64,000 bases of DNA from Flavobacterium cheniae. Lineage in GTDB: Bacteria > Bacteroidota > Bacteroidia > Flavobacteriales > Flavobacteriaceae. The DNA lies in the NCBI RefSeq assembly GCF_004363695.1, contig NZ_SNZC01000002.1:620001-684000 (forward strand). The letters are read 5' to 3'. The position numbers were made by a program, and so were the translations under genes. Numbering within the stretch: position 1 is the first letter of the stretch; each line of letters starts with the position of its first letter. This document shows, in pieces, positions 25,588 to 34,156 of the stretch. The notes beneath the pieces are model-generated. The model did no database searches. It was not told the origin of the DNA and saw only the letters and a list, made by a program, of their open reading frames with translations.

Positions 25588-27126
25588 ATGAAAAAAACAA
25601 TTATAATAACATCCCTTTTTCTGTCGCTTTTCAGTTTCGGACAAGAGAATGCAGAAAAAGAAAATTTACTTCCGTTGCCAAAAATGTCCTATTTGGATTC
25701 TTTGAAAACAACGTTTGTAAATCATAGCACAAGTAATTGTATTGATGAACGTTGGTTGTCGGAATTAGCAAGCACAGAATTGTCTGATAATATGTTTTCT
25801 GACATCTCGAATTTCAATGCAGATACCGAAGTAAGTTACGATTTATCTACAGAATTATTAAAAAAGCGATTGGCAAAAATGGATGCTAAATCGCCTTTTA
25901 ATATCGAATACAATCCTGCTTTAGAAAACACGATTAAAGCCTTCTTGAAAAATCGTCCAAAAGCATTTGAGCGTTTAATGGCGGTATCAGAATATTATTT
26001 TCCAATGTTTGAAGAGCATTTAGCAAAATATAACATTCCGTTGGAATTGAAATATTTAGCTATCGTTGAATCAGCATTAAATCCTAGAGCGAAATCTCGT
26101 GTTGGCGCTTCAGGTTTGTGGCAATTTATGTATCCAACAGGAAAACAATACAATTTAGAAGTTACTTCTTATGTTGATGAACGTTACGATCCGCTAAAAG
26201 CAACGGAAGCAGCTTGTCAGTATTTATCAAGTTTGTACGGAATTTTTGGTGATTGGAGCATGGTTTTAGCAGCTTATAATTGCGGACCTGGAAATGTTTC
26301 AAAAGCAATTCGTCGTTCGGGCGGAAGCCAAAATTATTGGAACATTCGTAAAAACTTACCTAAAGAAACAGCGAATTATGTTCCTGCATTTTTAGCGACT
26401 TTTTACATTTACGAGTTCAAAAAAGAGCACGGAATTATGCCTAAAAAAGCACCATTAACGTATTTTGAGACTGACACAATTATGGTGAAAAAGCAAATGT
26501 CTTTCAAACATATTTCGGAGTTATTGGATATTTCGGAAGAGCAATTAGAGTTTTTAAATCCGATTTATAAATTAAAAGTAATTCCGTTTGAAGCAGATGA
26601 ACCGCATTACTTGCGTTTGCCAAAAAATAAAATGGGATTATTTGTTTCTAACGAAGAGAAAATTTACGCTTATTTGAATTATTTAGAAACCTATAAAGAA
26701 AAAACAAAATCGGAATTTATTGCTTCCACTTCAAAAGATTCGATAGCATCTACTGCGGATTCCACATATGTAAGTAAACCTAAATTTGAGCGAAAAACAC
26801 AGTTTCACACCATCAAAAGCGGTGAAAGTTTAGGAAAAATTGCCGATAAGTATAATGTTTCCATAACTGAACTAAAAAAATGGAATAACATAAAAGGAAA
26901 TAACATACAGGCAGGAAAAAAATTAAAAATTTATTCGGATAAAAAAGTAATCGTTAAAACAGAGTCTAAATCTAATAACGACGGGACTTATACCGTTAAA
27001 AGTGGTGATTCATTATTTTCAATTTCAAAACAATTTCCAGGCGTTTCCATAGAAGATATTAAAAAATGGAACGATATTAGCGGTGATAATATTCAACCCG
27101 GAATGAAATTAAAAATTAACGGATAA
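25588..27126 (+). CDS. MltD-like lytic transglycosylase with two LysM domains
   Basis: A 512-residue exported protein with a signal peptide (about 1-18, ending FSFGQ). The SLT transglycosylase domain has the catalytic Glu in AIVESALNPRAKSRVGASGLWQFM (E161) and the NCGPGNV motif. Two LysM peptidoglycan-binding domains follow (about 408-452 and 468-511; FHTIKSGESLGKIADKYNVS and YTVKSGDSLFSISKQFPGVS). It cleaves the glycan strands of peptidoglycan. The DUF4837 lipoprotein gene starts 16 bases downstream, suggesting an operon. Confidence 0.94.
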   Translation: MKKTIIITSLFLSLFSFGQENAEKENLLPLPKMSYLDSLKTTFVNHSTSNCIDERWLSELASTELSDNMFSDISNFNADTEVSYDLSTELLKKRLAKMDAKSPFNIEYNPALENTIKAFLKNRPKAFERLMAVSEYYFPMFEEHLAKYNIPLELKYLAIVESALNPRAKSRVGASGLWQFMYPTGKQYNLEVTSYVDERYDPLKATEAACQYLSSLYGIFGDWSMVLAAYNCGPGNVSKAIRRSGGSQNYWNIRKNLPKETANYVPAFLATFYIYEFKKEHGIMPKKAPLTYFETDTIMVKKQMSFKHISELLDISEEQLEFLNPIYKLKVIPFEADEPHYLRLPKNKMGLFVSNEEKIYAYLNYLETYKEKTKSEFIASTSKDSIASTADSTYVSKPKFERKTQFHTIKSGESLGKIADKYNVSITELKKWNNIKGNNIQAGKKLKIYSDKKVIVKTESKSNNDGTYTVKSGDSLFSISKQFPGVSIEDIKKWNDISGDNIQPGMKLKING

Positions 27127-27142
27127 TCAATTGTTTTACCCC

Positions 27143-28126
27143 ATGAAAAAATTAGCAGTTTTAACTTTCGTAGCCTTATCGTTTTTATCTTGTAAAGAAA
27201 CTTCTAAAGAAGAAACGCAAGCCATTTTATCAGATTCTAATGGTAAAATCAATAACGTTTCTATTATTATTGACGATAACTTATGGAACGGAGAAATTGG
27301 AGATAGCATTCGTAAAAAGTTTGCCGCTCCCGTAGATGGTTTACCACAAGAAGAACCATTGTTTACTTTAAATCAATATCCAACAAAGGTTTTTGAAGGA
27401 TTTGTTCGCAAAAGTCGAAACATCATTATTGTTAAAAAAGATAAAGAAGCTGGATATGCTTCGAATACCAACAAATATGCAAAACCCCAAAATGTGTTTT
27501 TCATTTCTGGTACAGATACCGAAGATGTTTTAAAGGTTTTGGAAGAAAAATCACCCGAAATTATTAAAACAATCAAAGCATCGGAAGTGATTGAGAATCA
27601 AATCCGAATGAAAAAATCGTTGGTTCCAGATACTCAAGTGCAAAGTAAGTTTGGTGTGAGTTTGCAAATTGGTTTTGGTTATAAATACGATATGGTAAAA
27701 GATAATTTCATTTGGTTAAGAAAAGAATTTACCTCAGGTTATAACAGTATTTTGATTTATCAGGTTCCAATTGAAAAAGTAGAAAAAGATAACAATATCA
27801 TCGCTAACATTACAGCAATGCGTGATGAAGTTGGAAAAGCTAACATTCACGGAACACTACCAAATACATGGATGATTACGGAAGCAGCTTATGCTCCCTA
27901 TTTGTTTGATGTAACCGTTGCAGGTAAAAAAACGTATTTAACCAAAGGAACTTGGGAATTAAAAAACGATTTCATGGCTGGACCATTTGTTAATTACGCA
28001 ATCAAAGACACTAAAAACAATCGTTATTTAATTTTAGAAGGATTCACGTATAATCCATCAAAATCGAAGCGCGATTTGGTTTTCGAGCTAGAAGCTATTA
28101 TTCAATCTGTTAAGTTTTTAAAATAA
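27143..28126 (+). CDS. DUF4837 family lipoprotein
   Basis: A 327-residue protein starting MKKLAVLTFVALSFLSCKE, with a lipobox (FLSC). The rest matches the DUF4837 family of Bacteroidota: IIIDDNLWNGEIGDSIRKKF near the N terminus, and the W..TEAAYAPYLFDVTVAGKKTYLTKGTWELKNDFMAGPFVNYA block. The function is unknown; position after the LysM transglycosylase suggests an envelope role. The ORF opens at 27131 with TTG, but the signal sequence sets the start at 27143. Confidence 0.85.
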   Translation: MKKLAVLTFVALSFLSCKETSKEETQAILSDSNGKINNVSIIIDDNLWNGEIGDSIRKKFAAPVDGLPQEEPLFTLNQYPTKVFEGFVRKSRNIIIVKKDKEAGYASNTNKYAKPQNVFFISGTDTEDVLKVLEEKSPEIIKTIKASEVIENQIRMKKSLVPDTQVQSKFGVSLQIGFGYKYDMVKDNFIWLRKEFTSGYNSILIYQVPIEKVEKDNNIIANITAMRDEVGKANIHGTLPNTWMITEAAYAPYLFDVTVAGKKTYLTKGTWELKNDFMAGPFVNYAIKDTKNNRYLILEGFTYNPSKSKRDLVFELEAIIQSVKFLK

Positions 28127-28130
28127 TATT

Positions 28131-28160
28131 AAGTTCCCTTCATTGGGAACTTCTTTTTTT
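28131..28160 (+). terminator. Terminator between DUF4837 and acetyltransferase genes
   Basis: AAGTTCCC pairs with GGGAACTT around a 6-base loop, followed by CTTTTTTTAT. It overlaps the longest ORF of the next gene, supporting that gene's start at 28164. Confidence 0.85.
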
Positions 28161-28163
28161 ATC

Positions 28164-28610
28164 ATGGAAATAACATTCAAAATAAAGCGATTTAACGAAC
28201 TTTCTACAGTTGAACTATATTCTTTACTACAGCTTCGCTCAGAAGTGTTTGTAGTGGAGCAAAATTGCGTTTATCAAGACATTGATGGCAAAGACGAGAA
28301 AGCACTTCACGTTTTAGGCTATTACAATGGCGATTTAGCAGCGTATTCTCGTTTGTTCAACAAAGGCTATTATTTTGATGAAACTTCGATTGGACGCGTT
28401 GTGGTAAGCCCAAAGTACCGCGATAAAAAATTCGGTCACGATTTAATGCGCGTTTCTATTGAAGCTATAAAAGAAAATTTCAACGAAACAGCTATTACTA
28501 TTTCCGCTCAAGAATATCTAAAAAAATTCTACGAATCACAAGGATTTATCCAAACCAGTGAAATGTATTTAGAAGACGATATTCCGCATATTCAGATGAA
28601 GAGGAGTTAA
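28164..28610 (+). CDS. ElaA-like GNAT acetyltransferase
   Basis: A 148-residue single-domain GNAT protein. It shows the ElaA pattern LYSLLQLRSEVFVVEQNCVYQDIDGKDEKALHVLG, then the acetyl-CoA-binding SIGRVVVSPKYRDKKFGHDLMR (the Q/RxxGxG/A-type loop) and a C-terminal FYESQGFIQTSEMYLEDDIPHIQM. The substrate is unknown. The ORF extends up to 28143, but that part lies in the terminator hairpin, so the ATG at 28164 is chosen. Confidence 0.88.
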   Translation: MEITFKIKRFNELSTVELYSLLQLRSEVFVVEQNCVYQDIDGKDEKALHVLGYYNGDLAAYSRLFNKGYYFDETSIGRVVVSPKYRDKKFGHDLMRVSIEAIKENFNETAITISAQEYLKKFYESQGFIQTSEMYLEDDIPHIQMKRS

Positions 28611-28828
28611 TTTTACACAGAGATTCTCCGAGTTTTTTTGATATAAAATGTGTTGAGTAGAGTTCCACAGAGCCATTTTACTTCTATTTTGTCACGCTGT
28701 TAAGCGTCTCTTTTAAACACAAGGAACACAAAGAAGACACAAAGTTCACTAAGATTTTGTTTCAAGTTTCAAGTTTTGAAATTTTGTATGAACTTGCTTT
28801 TGATTTTTGAATTTGATTTTTGCTCTTG
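28611..28828. other. Repeat-rich intergenic interval
   Basis: This interval has no gene. It contains an ACACAAAG-type string (about 28717-28752), a TTTCAAG tandem near 28760-28775 followed by TTTTTGAATTTGA, and one REP-like hairpin copy (28687-28710). These look like short dispersed repeats accumulated between two convergent genes. Confidence 0.55.
28687..28710 (+). repeat. REP-like hairpin, copy 5 (compensated stem)
   Basis: GTC, hairpin ACGCT-GTTA-AGCGT, then CTC. Compared with copies 1-4 both stem positions change together (T-A to C-G), which preserves pairing. Confidence 0.7.
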
Positions 28829-31489
28829 CTACAGCTTATAACTAATCGTCAACATTACAATTCTCGGTAATGTGTATGTTGTAGAACTTGAAATCATAAA
28901 ATCGGAGAAAGAGTTGTTGATTTTAGTTCCATTGTTTAAGTAATTCTGTGCCGAAAGTTCAAAACGGAACGGGTTGTTTTTCTTTTGATAACTCAAATAC
29001 GCATTGGCAATTCTAAAATCAGTTGCGATGTTGTTGCTGTTTTCGTTGAAGGTTACTTCGTAATCGGTTTTAAAATTAAAATGTTTCCAAAAATCGATAT
29101 CCAAATCAAAACCAAATCGGTCAGAAGTTAATTTTGAATTCGTTAATCCTGAAAATTGACTAAATGTTTTGTTATAACTCACACTCGCACTTGGCCATTT
29201 TTTGTTGGCTGTTCGTAACTTAATTCCAATACTTTGATTGTTTCTGTCGTTAATTATCGTTTGGTTGTTTACTGTTTGAACGTAGTTGAACCATGATAAA
29301 TTAGCATTTAAACCCAATCTAAATTTGTGGATTTTTTTATCTATATTTCCATATACACGATAGGTAGTTTCTGGATTATCCGTAATGGTTGGCGTTGTAA
29401 ATTGATTGATACCATCTAAACCAATTTCATTACGAATGGTTCTTACTTTTTTGGTAAAACTTGCATTAGCAAACAACATGATGCCGCGATACATACTGGT
29501 TTTGGAATAGTTTAATGTCGCATTATGAAAACGTTCGTTTCGCAACAACGCATTTCCTCTAAAAACCGAATTATAACTTTGTAGCGTATAACGTTCTAAC
29601 AAACGATTCGCTTCTGGATATTCATTTACCAAACGATAATTGAATTTCAAATTTTCCGATTGATTGAATTCGTATTCGCTTAACCAACTAGGTTGTAAAA
29701 ATGTGTTGTTTAAGGTGTAATCAGCTGCAATTTGTTGCGTTTTCAAATGATAGTAATGGGCATAAATGGCAGGTTTGTTCACCCATTTTCCAATTTTAAA
29801 CTTATATTCTAAACCTAAATACAAATCATTTAGCAAATAATCCATATCGTTACCAAAACCGTCGGTAGCAAAATCATTGATTGTTCCGTCGGTTAGGTAT
29901 TGTTTTTCGGTGATTTGTAGTTGTGTTGTTCCTAAATTATTTCCAACATTGGTATACAAATGATTGTAATTGTTGATAATCCAATAATGTTTAAAAAGCG
30001 CATCAACACTACTGTTTTTTACTTTTTTTACTTGTTGAATGTTGTAAAACGAATCATTTTCTAACGGAATTAATCCAGTTAAGAATTCAGTATCGGTTAA
30101 CCAAGTATTGATGGGTTTTTGATTGTCGTAACTTTGATTGATGACCAAAGTGGTCGTATGTTTCGAATTTACTTGCTTGTGCCATTCTAAAAACTGCTTG
30201 ATTTGAACATTATCAGCTGAATTCAACGTTTCAAAAGAAGTTTGTTGTCCATCGAGTCTTGAATTTAAAACCGAAGTCATGTCATTGGCGCTCGATTGAA
30301 ATTGGCCATTGTAAAACCATTTCTCTTTAGTGTTGGGCGTGTAGTTTAATTTTACGTTTCCAATGCCTAAAATCGATTTATTTTCACCTTTATTGATGCG
30401 TTCTTCTGAAGTGGCGGTTGTGTTTTGAAGATATTCAATATTACTTTCAGTTAAAGTGCTGGTAAAAAGTTTAGAAAAAATAGCAAAACCTTCTACGTCT
30501 AATTTAGAATTGATTTCTTGGCGAAAGTTCAAAGCGCTAAATTGCGATTTATTTTCTATGACATCGGTGTTATCACTTGCAAACGAATACAAATCGGTCA
30601 ATTGTTTTCTTCCCGAAATAAAGCTGCTAGCGCCACCTTGAAAGCGCATCATATCTTGAAAAGAAAAAGTGCGTTTACCAATGTTGTTGAGGTCGCCAAT
30701 GAAACTCACATTCGTTTTAGTTGCATAATAGAACAGAGCAGCGTGACCCAGATAAAACCCATTATTATCTGCTACTTCGGCACCTGCATCAACATCGCCA
30801 AAAATGAATTTCTTTTTATCTTCTTTTAGTTTGATGTTCATCGCCAAGTCTTCAGAATCGGAAACTTGTTTTAGAAAACCTACTTCGTTGAAGTTGTCAA
30901 TTACTTCTACTTTATCTACTGCATCGGCTGGAATATTTTCTACCCCTAACTTCGTTCCACCACCAAAAAACGATTTATTTTCTACTAAAAACTTGGTTAC
31001 TTTTTTGCCCTGAACGGTTACGCCTCCGTTTTTATCAACTTCTACACCAGGTAGTTTTTCTAATTGTTCTTTTAGTTTGCGCTCGTTGCCGTTAGCAAAA
31101 GCTTTTACATCGTAAATTAAAGTATCCTTTTTAACCACAACCGGTTTGTAATCATAGGTTATGGTAATTTCTTTTAATTCTTGCCCATTTTCTTTGAGTT
31201 TAAAATGGTGTTCTTTTTGCGAAAAATTTGCCGGAAGATTTAAAATTTCTTCTACAAAACCTAAATACGAAACTCGAACTTCATACGGAACATCTTTTTC
31301 TAATTCTAATTTGTAACGCCCCAAATGATCGGCAATAGCAAATTTTAACCCTTGTTTTTCCACTAAAGGTTTAGCAATTACATTGGCATTTTGTAATGGG
31401 TTTCCAAGGGAATCTTTCACCGTGCCAGTTAAGGTTTGAGAAAAAGAGAATAAAGGAAAAAGTAGGAGAAGAATTAGATATTTTGGCAT
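28829..31489 (-). CDS. TonB-dependent outer-membrane receptor
   Basis: An 886-residue protein. The signal peptide is about 1-18 (ending FSFSQ), followed by a carboxypeptidase-like beta-sandwich domain (TLTGTVKDSLGNPLQNANVIAKP, about 19-105), a plug domain (LEKLPGVEVDKNGGVTVQGKKV...IPADAVDKVEVI) and a large beta barrel ending in a hydrophobic strand (RIVMLTISYKL). It imports an unknown ligand with TonB energy. It is the last gene of the unit small secreted protein - GLPGLI - receptor. Two shortened 5' copies of this gene lie upstream in the cluster. Confidence 0.92.
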   Translation of the reverse strand: MPKYLILLLLFPLFSFSQTLTGTVKDSLGNPLQNANVIAKPLVEKQGLKFAIADHLGRYKLELEKDVPYEVRVSYLGFVEEILNLPANFSQKEHHFKLKENGQELKEITITYDYKPVVVKKDTLIYDVKAFANGNERKLKEQLEKLPGVEVDKNGGVTVQGKKVTKFLVENKSFFGGGTKLGVENIPADAVDKVEVIDNFNEVGFLKQVSDSEDLAMNIKLKEDKKKFIFGDVDAGAEVADNNGFYLGHAALFYYATKTNVSFIGDLNNIGKRTFSFQDMMRFQGGASSFISGRKQLTDLYSFASDNTDVIENKSQFSALNFRQEINSKLDVEGFAIFSKLFTSTLTESNIEYLQNTTATSEERINKGENKSILGIGNVKLNYTPNTKEKWFYNGQFQSSANDMTSVLNSRLDGQQTSFETLNSADNVQIKQFLEWHKQVNSKHTTTLVINQSYDNQKPINTWLTDTEFLTGLIPLENDSFYNIQQVKKVKNSSVDALFKHYWIINNYNHLYTNVGNNLGTTQLQITEKQYLTDGTINDFATDGFGNDMDYLLNDLYLGLEYKFKIGKWVNKPAIYAHYYHLKTQQIAADYTLNNTFLQPSWLSEYEFNQSENLKFNYRLVNEYPEANRLLERYTLQSYNSVFRGNALLRNERFHNATLNYSKTSMYRGIMLFANASFTKKVRTIRNEIGLDGINQFTTPTITDNPETTYRVYGNIDKKIHKFRLGLNANLSWFNYVQTVNNQTIINDRNNQSIGIKLRTANKKWPSASVSYNKTFSQFSGLTNSKLTSDRFGFDLDIDFWKHFNFKTDYEVTFNENSNNIATDFRIANAYLSYQKKNNPFRFELSAQNYLNNGTKINNSFSDFMISSSTTYTLPRIVMLTISYKL

Positions 31490-31529
31490 TTAGAATTGTA
31501 AGTGTTGAGACTTATTTTATTTATTATTA

Positions 31530-32231
31530 CTAAAATCTTGATTTTGATAGTTTTATGAATAAATTTTGATATTCCTGATGAGAAATTTTTATTCCTTTTT
31601 TTGGGATTTGAATCTTTTCTAAAGGTGCTTTTAATTCGATTTTTATTGCTCCAAATACATTGTTTTTTTCTTGTAGTTCTAATATCATTCCTGGTAAACC
31701 ACCATAGCCTGCAGGTCCAAATTTATATGGTATTTCAGGACAATACCAAGCAATTACTGGATGAACAAATTTTCCTTTAGAATTTATTACTATATATTCT
31801 GTTGTAGCTTTATAACAAATGTAATTATCTATTTTTTTGGATTCATTTGTTAAGTTCCATTTCTTTTCGATGGGTTTTACTATCAAGTATTGGTTTTCTT
31901 CAAATGCGCCTTCTGAATTATTTTGATAGATACTATCTTTATAAACTATTATTTCTTTTCGACATCTACTCTTCATTAAAGCGCCTTTTGTTTCTTTTCC
32001 ATCTAATTCAGCTATTTGAGTGTTTTCAAACTTTGCAATAGTATCTCTAAAAATTAAACGGAAATTTAAATATTTAGCGCTTTCCATATCCTCTCTATAC
32101 ATTTTACCAACAATTTCATTATCAAGTAATTGTTTGTCTTCAAGAATTTTAAAATTGTAGGTAATTATATTATTTTGGCTATTACTATAATTAAAAAAAA
32201 GCAAAAATATTAATAGGGTATATGTTTTCAT
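31530..32231 (-). CDS. GLPGLI family protein 1
   Basis: A 233-residue exported protein (signal peptide ending YSNSQ) of the GLPGLI family, named after the conserved loop seen here as GPAGYGGLPGMILEL. Other family blocks present are HPVIAWYCPEIPYKFGP and the KKIDNYICYKATTEY strand. The function of the family is unknown; members occur beside TonB receptors in Bacteroidota. It is 40 bases upstream of the receptor gene. The start at 32231 rather than 32249 is set by the signal peptide and by the equal length of the paralogues. Confidence 0.87.
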   Translation of the reverse strand: MKTYTLLIFLLFFNYSNSQNNIITYNFKILEDKQLLDNEIVGKMYREDMESAKYLNFRLIFRDTIAKFENTQIAELDGKETKGALMKSRCRKEIIVYKDSIYQNNSEGAFEENQYLIVKPIEKKWNLTNESKKIDNYICYKATTEYIVINSKGKFVHPVIAWYCPEIPYKFGPAGYGGLPGMILELQEKNNVFGAIKIELKAPLEKIQIPKKGIKISHQEYQNLFIKLSKSRF

Positions 32232-32284
32232 TGTAATGGTTTTAAACAACCCAAGTAGATTCTTGGGTTGTTGTTTTAGATAAA

Positions 32285-32551
32285 TTATGCTTGAGTTACT
32301 TTTTTCGTTTTACCAATGCAAACATTGTAAACTTTAAGACCTTCTTCATATGCTTCTTCAACAGACCAACCTGCCGCTTCATAAACATCCATTGTATCAT
32401 TAGCTAATTTGTCACAATCTACTTCAACAGTTGCTTTAACACTTTCTTTTTTTGCTAATATAGCTTCAACCTTTTTTTCTTCATTTTCATTTGCCATCCC
32501 AGCAAACGAAAACGCTACTAGTGCAACTGCACTAAAAATCATTTTTTGCAT
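32285..32551 (-). CDS. Small secreted C-x31-C protein 1
   Basis: An 88-residue protein whose export signal (MQKMIFSAVALVAFSFAGMA) closely matches that of the paralogue at 33565-33858. The mature part of about 66 residues is helical and acidic, with two Cys (VDCDKL and YNVCIG) exactly 31 residues apart and a Gly 15 residues after the first. This suggests a helical hairpin closed by a disulphide. The ORF is open upstream to 32650 but that part is not conserved in the paralogue. It is followed by GLPGLI 1. Function unknown. Confidence 0.78.
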   Translation of the reverse strand: MQKMIFSAVALVAFSFAGMANENEEKKVEAILAKKESVKATVEVDCDKLANDTMDVYEAAGWSVEEAYEEGLKVYNVCIGKTKKVTQA

Positions 32552-32616
32552 TTTGTTTAAATTTTTAAAATTAACAAATTGTTTGTAATAACAACTGCAA
32601 TTTAAAGTATACTTTC

Positions 32617-32841
32617 TTATTCCTGTTACAGATTTTCTGTACATTTTCAATTATTTTTTTCAGTGTTTGCTGGGATTTTGGTTTTAAAAAAGTGATTTAT
32701 TGAAAATAAAAACGCTGAATTTATATTTTTTGAAATGGACATGATTAGATTTTGTCAGCGAGTTTTTCAACTTGCCGGTTAAGGTTTGAGAAAGAGTAAG
32801 GATTGGAAAAAGAAGTATTATAAGTTTTAAATAAATTTTCA
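32617..32841 (-). pseudogene. Duplicated upstream region with receptor 5' stub (copy 1)
   Basis: About 215 bases closely similar to 33925-34146. On the minus strand it starts with a decayed copy of the TonB receptor's first codons (readable as LIILLFPILTLSQTLTG, then KNSLTKS against KDSLGNP in the intact gene). It then switches to shared non-coding DNA that ends in the upstream region of small protein 1. It sits directly after GLPGLI 2, where a receptor gene would be expected. The start codon of the stub is lost. Confidence 0.7.
32628..32640. promoter_or_regulatory. Inverted repeat upstream of small protein 1
   Basis: ACAGATTTTCTGT, 77 bases upstream of the start codon; the same sequence occurs 78 bases upstream of small protein 2. 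Possible regulator-binding site. Confidence 0.45.
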
Positions 32842-32847
32842 AAGAAA

Positions 32848-33525
32848 TTAATTTTTATTCAATATTCTTTTTAAATATACATCTTCAGCGATAGCCTTAT
32901 GAATAGAAATTTCTTTAATTTTTTCATTGCTTTTTAAATCAATGTTTTTTGCAAAAATCACAAAGTTTCTGTCGCGAACTTCCAAAACTAAACCAGGTAA
33001 ACCAACAAACATTCCAGGTCCAAATGAATACGGTAAATCTGGCGCATACCAAGCAATAATAGGAAAAACAAACTTTCCTTTAGAATTTATTACTGTTTTT
33101 TCAGAAGTTGCTTTGTAACATTTTATATTATCTATCATTTTTTCTTCGTTATGTAAAATCCAATTTAGTTTATTACTTACAATATAACTAACATCAGATA
33201 TTCTATGCAATAATATATGAGAACTTCTGTTAAAAAAATATTCTCCCTCTATTACCATATTTGAAGCTAAAAATATTTTACTTTTATTTGGGATATTTAA
33301 TTGTTCTTTAGTTTTAAAAAAAGATACTGTGTCATTAAAAATTAATTCAAATTTTATATCGTCTTTTGTTTCATTAATAGTTTTTAATAAAAAAGAGTTT
33401 TTCATCTTTTCATCGTTGATTTCTTCTAAATTAAAAAGTAATCCATATTCAATTTTTTTTGTGTTTTGTGAAACTGTTAAATAAAAATTAAAAAAGATTA
33501 AAAGAGTTGATATGTAAATTTTCAT
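32848..33525 (-). CDS. GLPGLI family protein 2
   Basis: A 225-residue exported protein (signal peptide ending LTVSQ). The family loop reads GPGMFVGLPGLVLEV, preceded by FPIIAWYAPDLPYSFGP and IDNIKCYKATSE. It is more diverged from GLPGLI 1 than 1 is from 4. It lies 39 bases after small secreted protein 2 and is followed by a receptor-gene stub instead of a full receptor, so it probably works with the intact receptor at 28.8-31.5 kb if it is functional. Confidence 0.85.
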   Translation of the reverse strand: MKIYISTLLIFFNFYLTVSQNTKKIEYGLLFNLEEINDEKMKNSFLLKTINETKDDIKFELIFNDTVSFFKTKEQLNIPNKSKIFLASNMVIEGEYFFNRSSHILLHRISDVSYIVSNKLNWILHNEEKMIDNIKCYKATSEKTVINSKGKFVFPIIAWYAPDLPYSFGPGMFVGLPGLVLEVRDRNFVIFAKNIDLKSNEKIKEISIHKAIAEDVYLKRILNKN

Positions 33526-33564
33526 TTTAATTTGATTTTAACGGCTGTTTTAAACAGCCGCATA

Positions 33565-33858
33565 TTAGTAATCAGAAAGTTCTTTTACTTTTGGATTAAT
33601 TTCATCCCATGAATACCCAGAGCAAATAGCGTACCATATATTCATCCATAATGTGGCTTGGGTTTCTGTTGCTCCCATTAGTAAAGCTAAATCATATTCG
33701 TATCCAGCTGATTCTAAACAATCCATGTTAATAGATTTATTTTCAACTTTTTCAAATTGAATAGTTTCAACTTCAACCTTTTTCTCTTCAATTTCATTTG
33801 CCATCCCAGAAACTGAGAAAGCAACAAGTGCCACTGCACTAAAAAATACTTTTTTCAT
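33565..33858 (-). CDS. Small secreted C-x31-C protein 2
   Basis: A 97-residue paralogue of the 88-residue protein at 32285. It has nearly the same export signal (MKKVFFSAVALVAFSVSGMA) and the same acidic start of the mature part (NEIEEKKVE). Its two Cys (MDCLES and YAICSG) are again exactly 31 residues apart with Gly at position 15 between them. The helical region is more hydrophobic and Trp-rich. It is followed by GLPGLI 2, giving the same order as the first unit. Function unknown. Confidence 0.8.
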   Translation of the reverse strand: MKKVFFSAVALVAFSVSGMANEIEEKKVEVETIQFEKVENKSINMDCLESAGYEYDLALLMGATETQATLWMNIWYAICSGYSWDEINPKVKELSDY

Positions 33859-33904
33859 TCTTTAAATTTTTAAAATTAATGTTTTGTTTGTGTATATACA
33901 AAGA

Positions 33905-33912
33905 CAAATTTA
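33905..33912 (-). promoter_or_regulatory. -7 box of small protein 2
   Basis: TAAATTTG on the minus strand, 47-54 bases upstream of the start codon; the ACAGATTTTCTGT repeat lies 23 bases further upstream. Confidence 0.5.
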
Positions 33913-33924
33913 AAACATGAATTT

Positions 33925-34146
33925 TTATTCCTGTTACAGATTTTCTGTACATTTTCAATTATTTTTTTCAGTGTTTACTGGGATTTTGGTTTTAAAAAAG
34001 TGATTTAGTGAAAATAAAAACGCTGATTTTATATTTTTTGAAATTTAAAACATTAGATTTTGTCAGCGAGTTTTTCACCGTGCCAGTTAAGGTTTGGGAA
34101 ATGAGAATATAGGAAAAAGTAGTAATATAATTAGGTGTTTTGGCAT
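33925..34146 (-). pseudogene. Duplicated upstream region with receptor 5' stub (copy 2)
   Basis: The minus-strand ATG at 34146 opens a copy of the receptor's start: MPKHLIILLLFPIFSF against MPKYLILLLLFPLFSF. A one-base deletion then breaks the frame before QTLTGTVKNSL. Homology to the receptor ends after about 27 codons and is followed by the non-coding DNA shared with 32617-32760. It follows GLPGLI 3 exactly where a receptor is expected. Confidence 0.78.
33936..33948. promoter_or_regulatory. Inverted repeat upstream of small protein 2
   Basis: ACAGATTTTCTGT at about -37 to -49 relative to the start predicted from the TAAATTTG box; duplicated at 32628. Confidence 0.5.
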
Positions 34147-34156
34147 TTATTTATAA

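Noticed and set aside
32552..32650. N-terminal extension of small protein 1 with CSCYY
   Set aside because: It lies upstream of a clear export signal, overlaps the duplicated promoter region, and is not shared by the paralogue.
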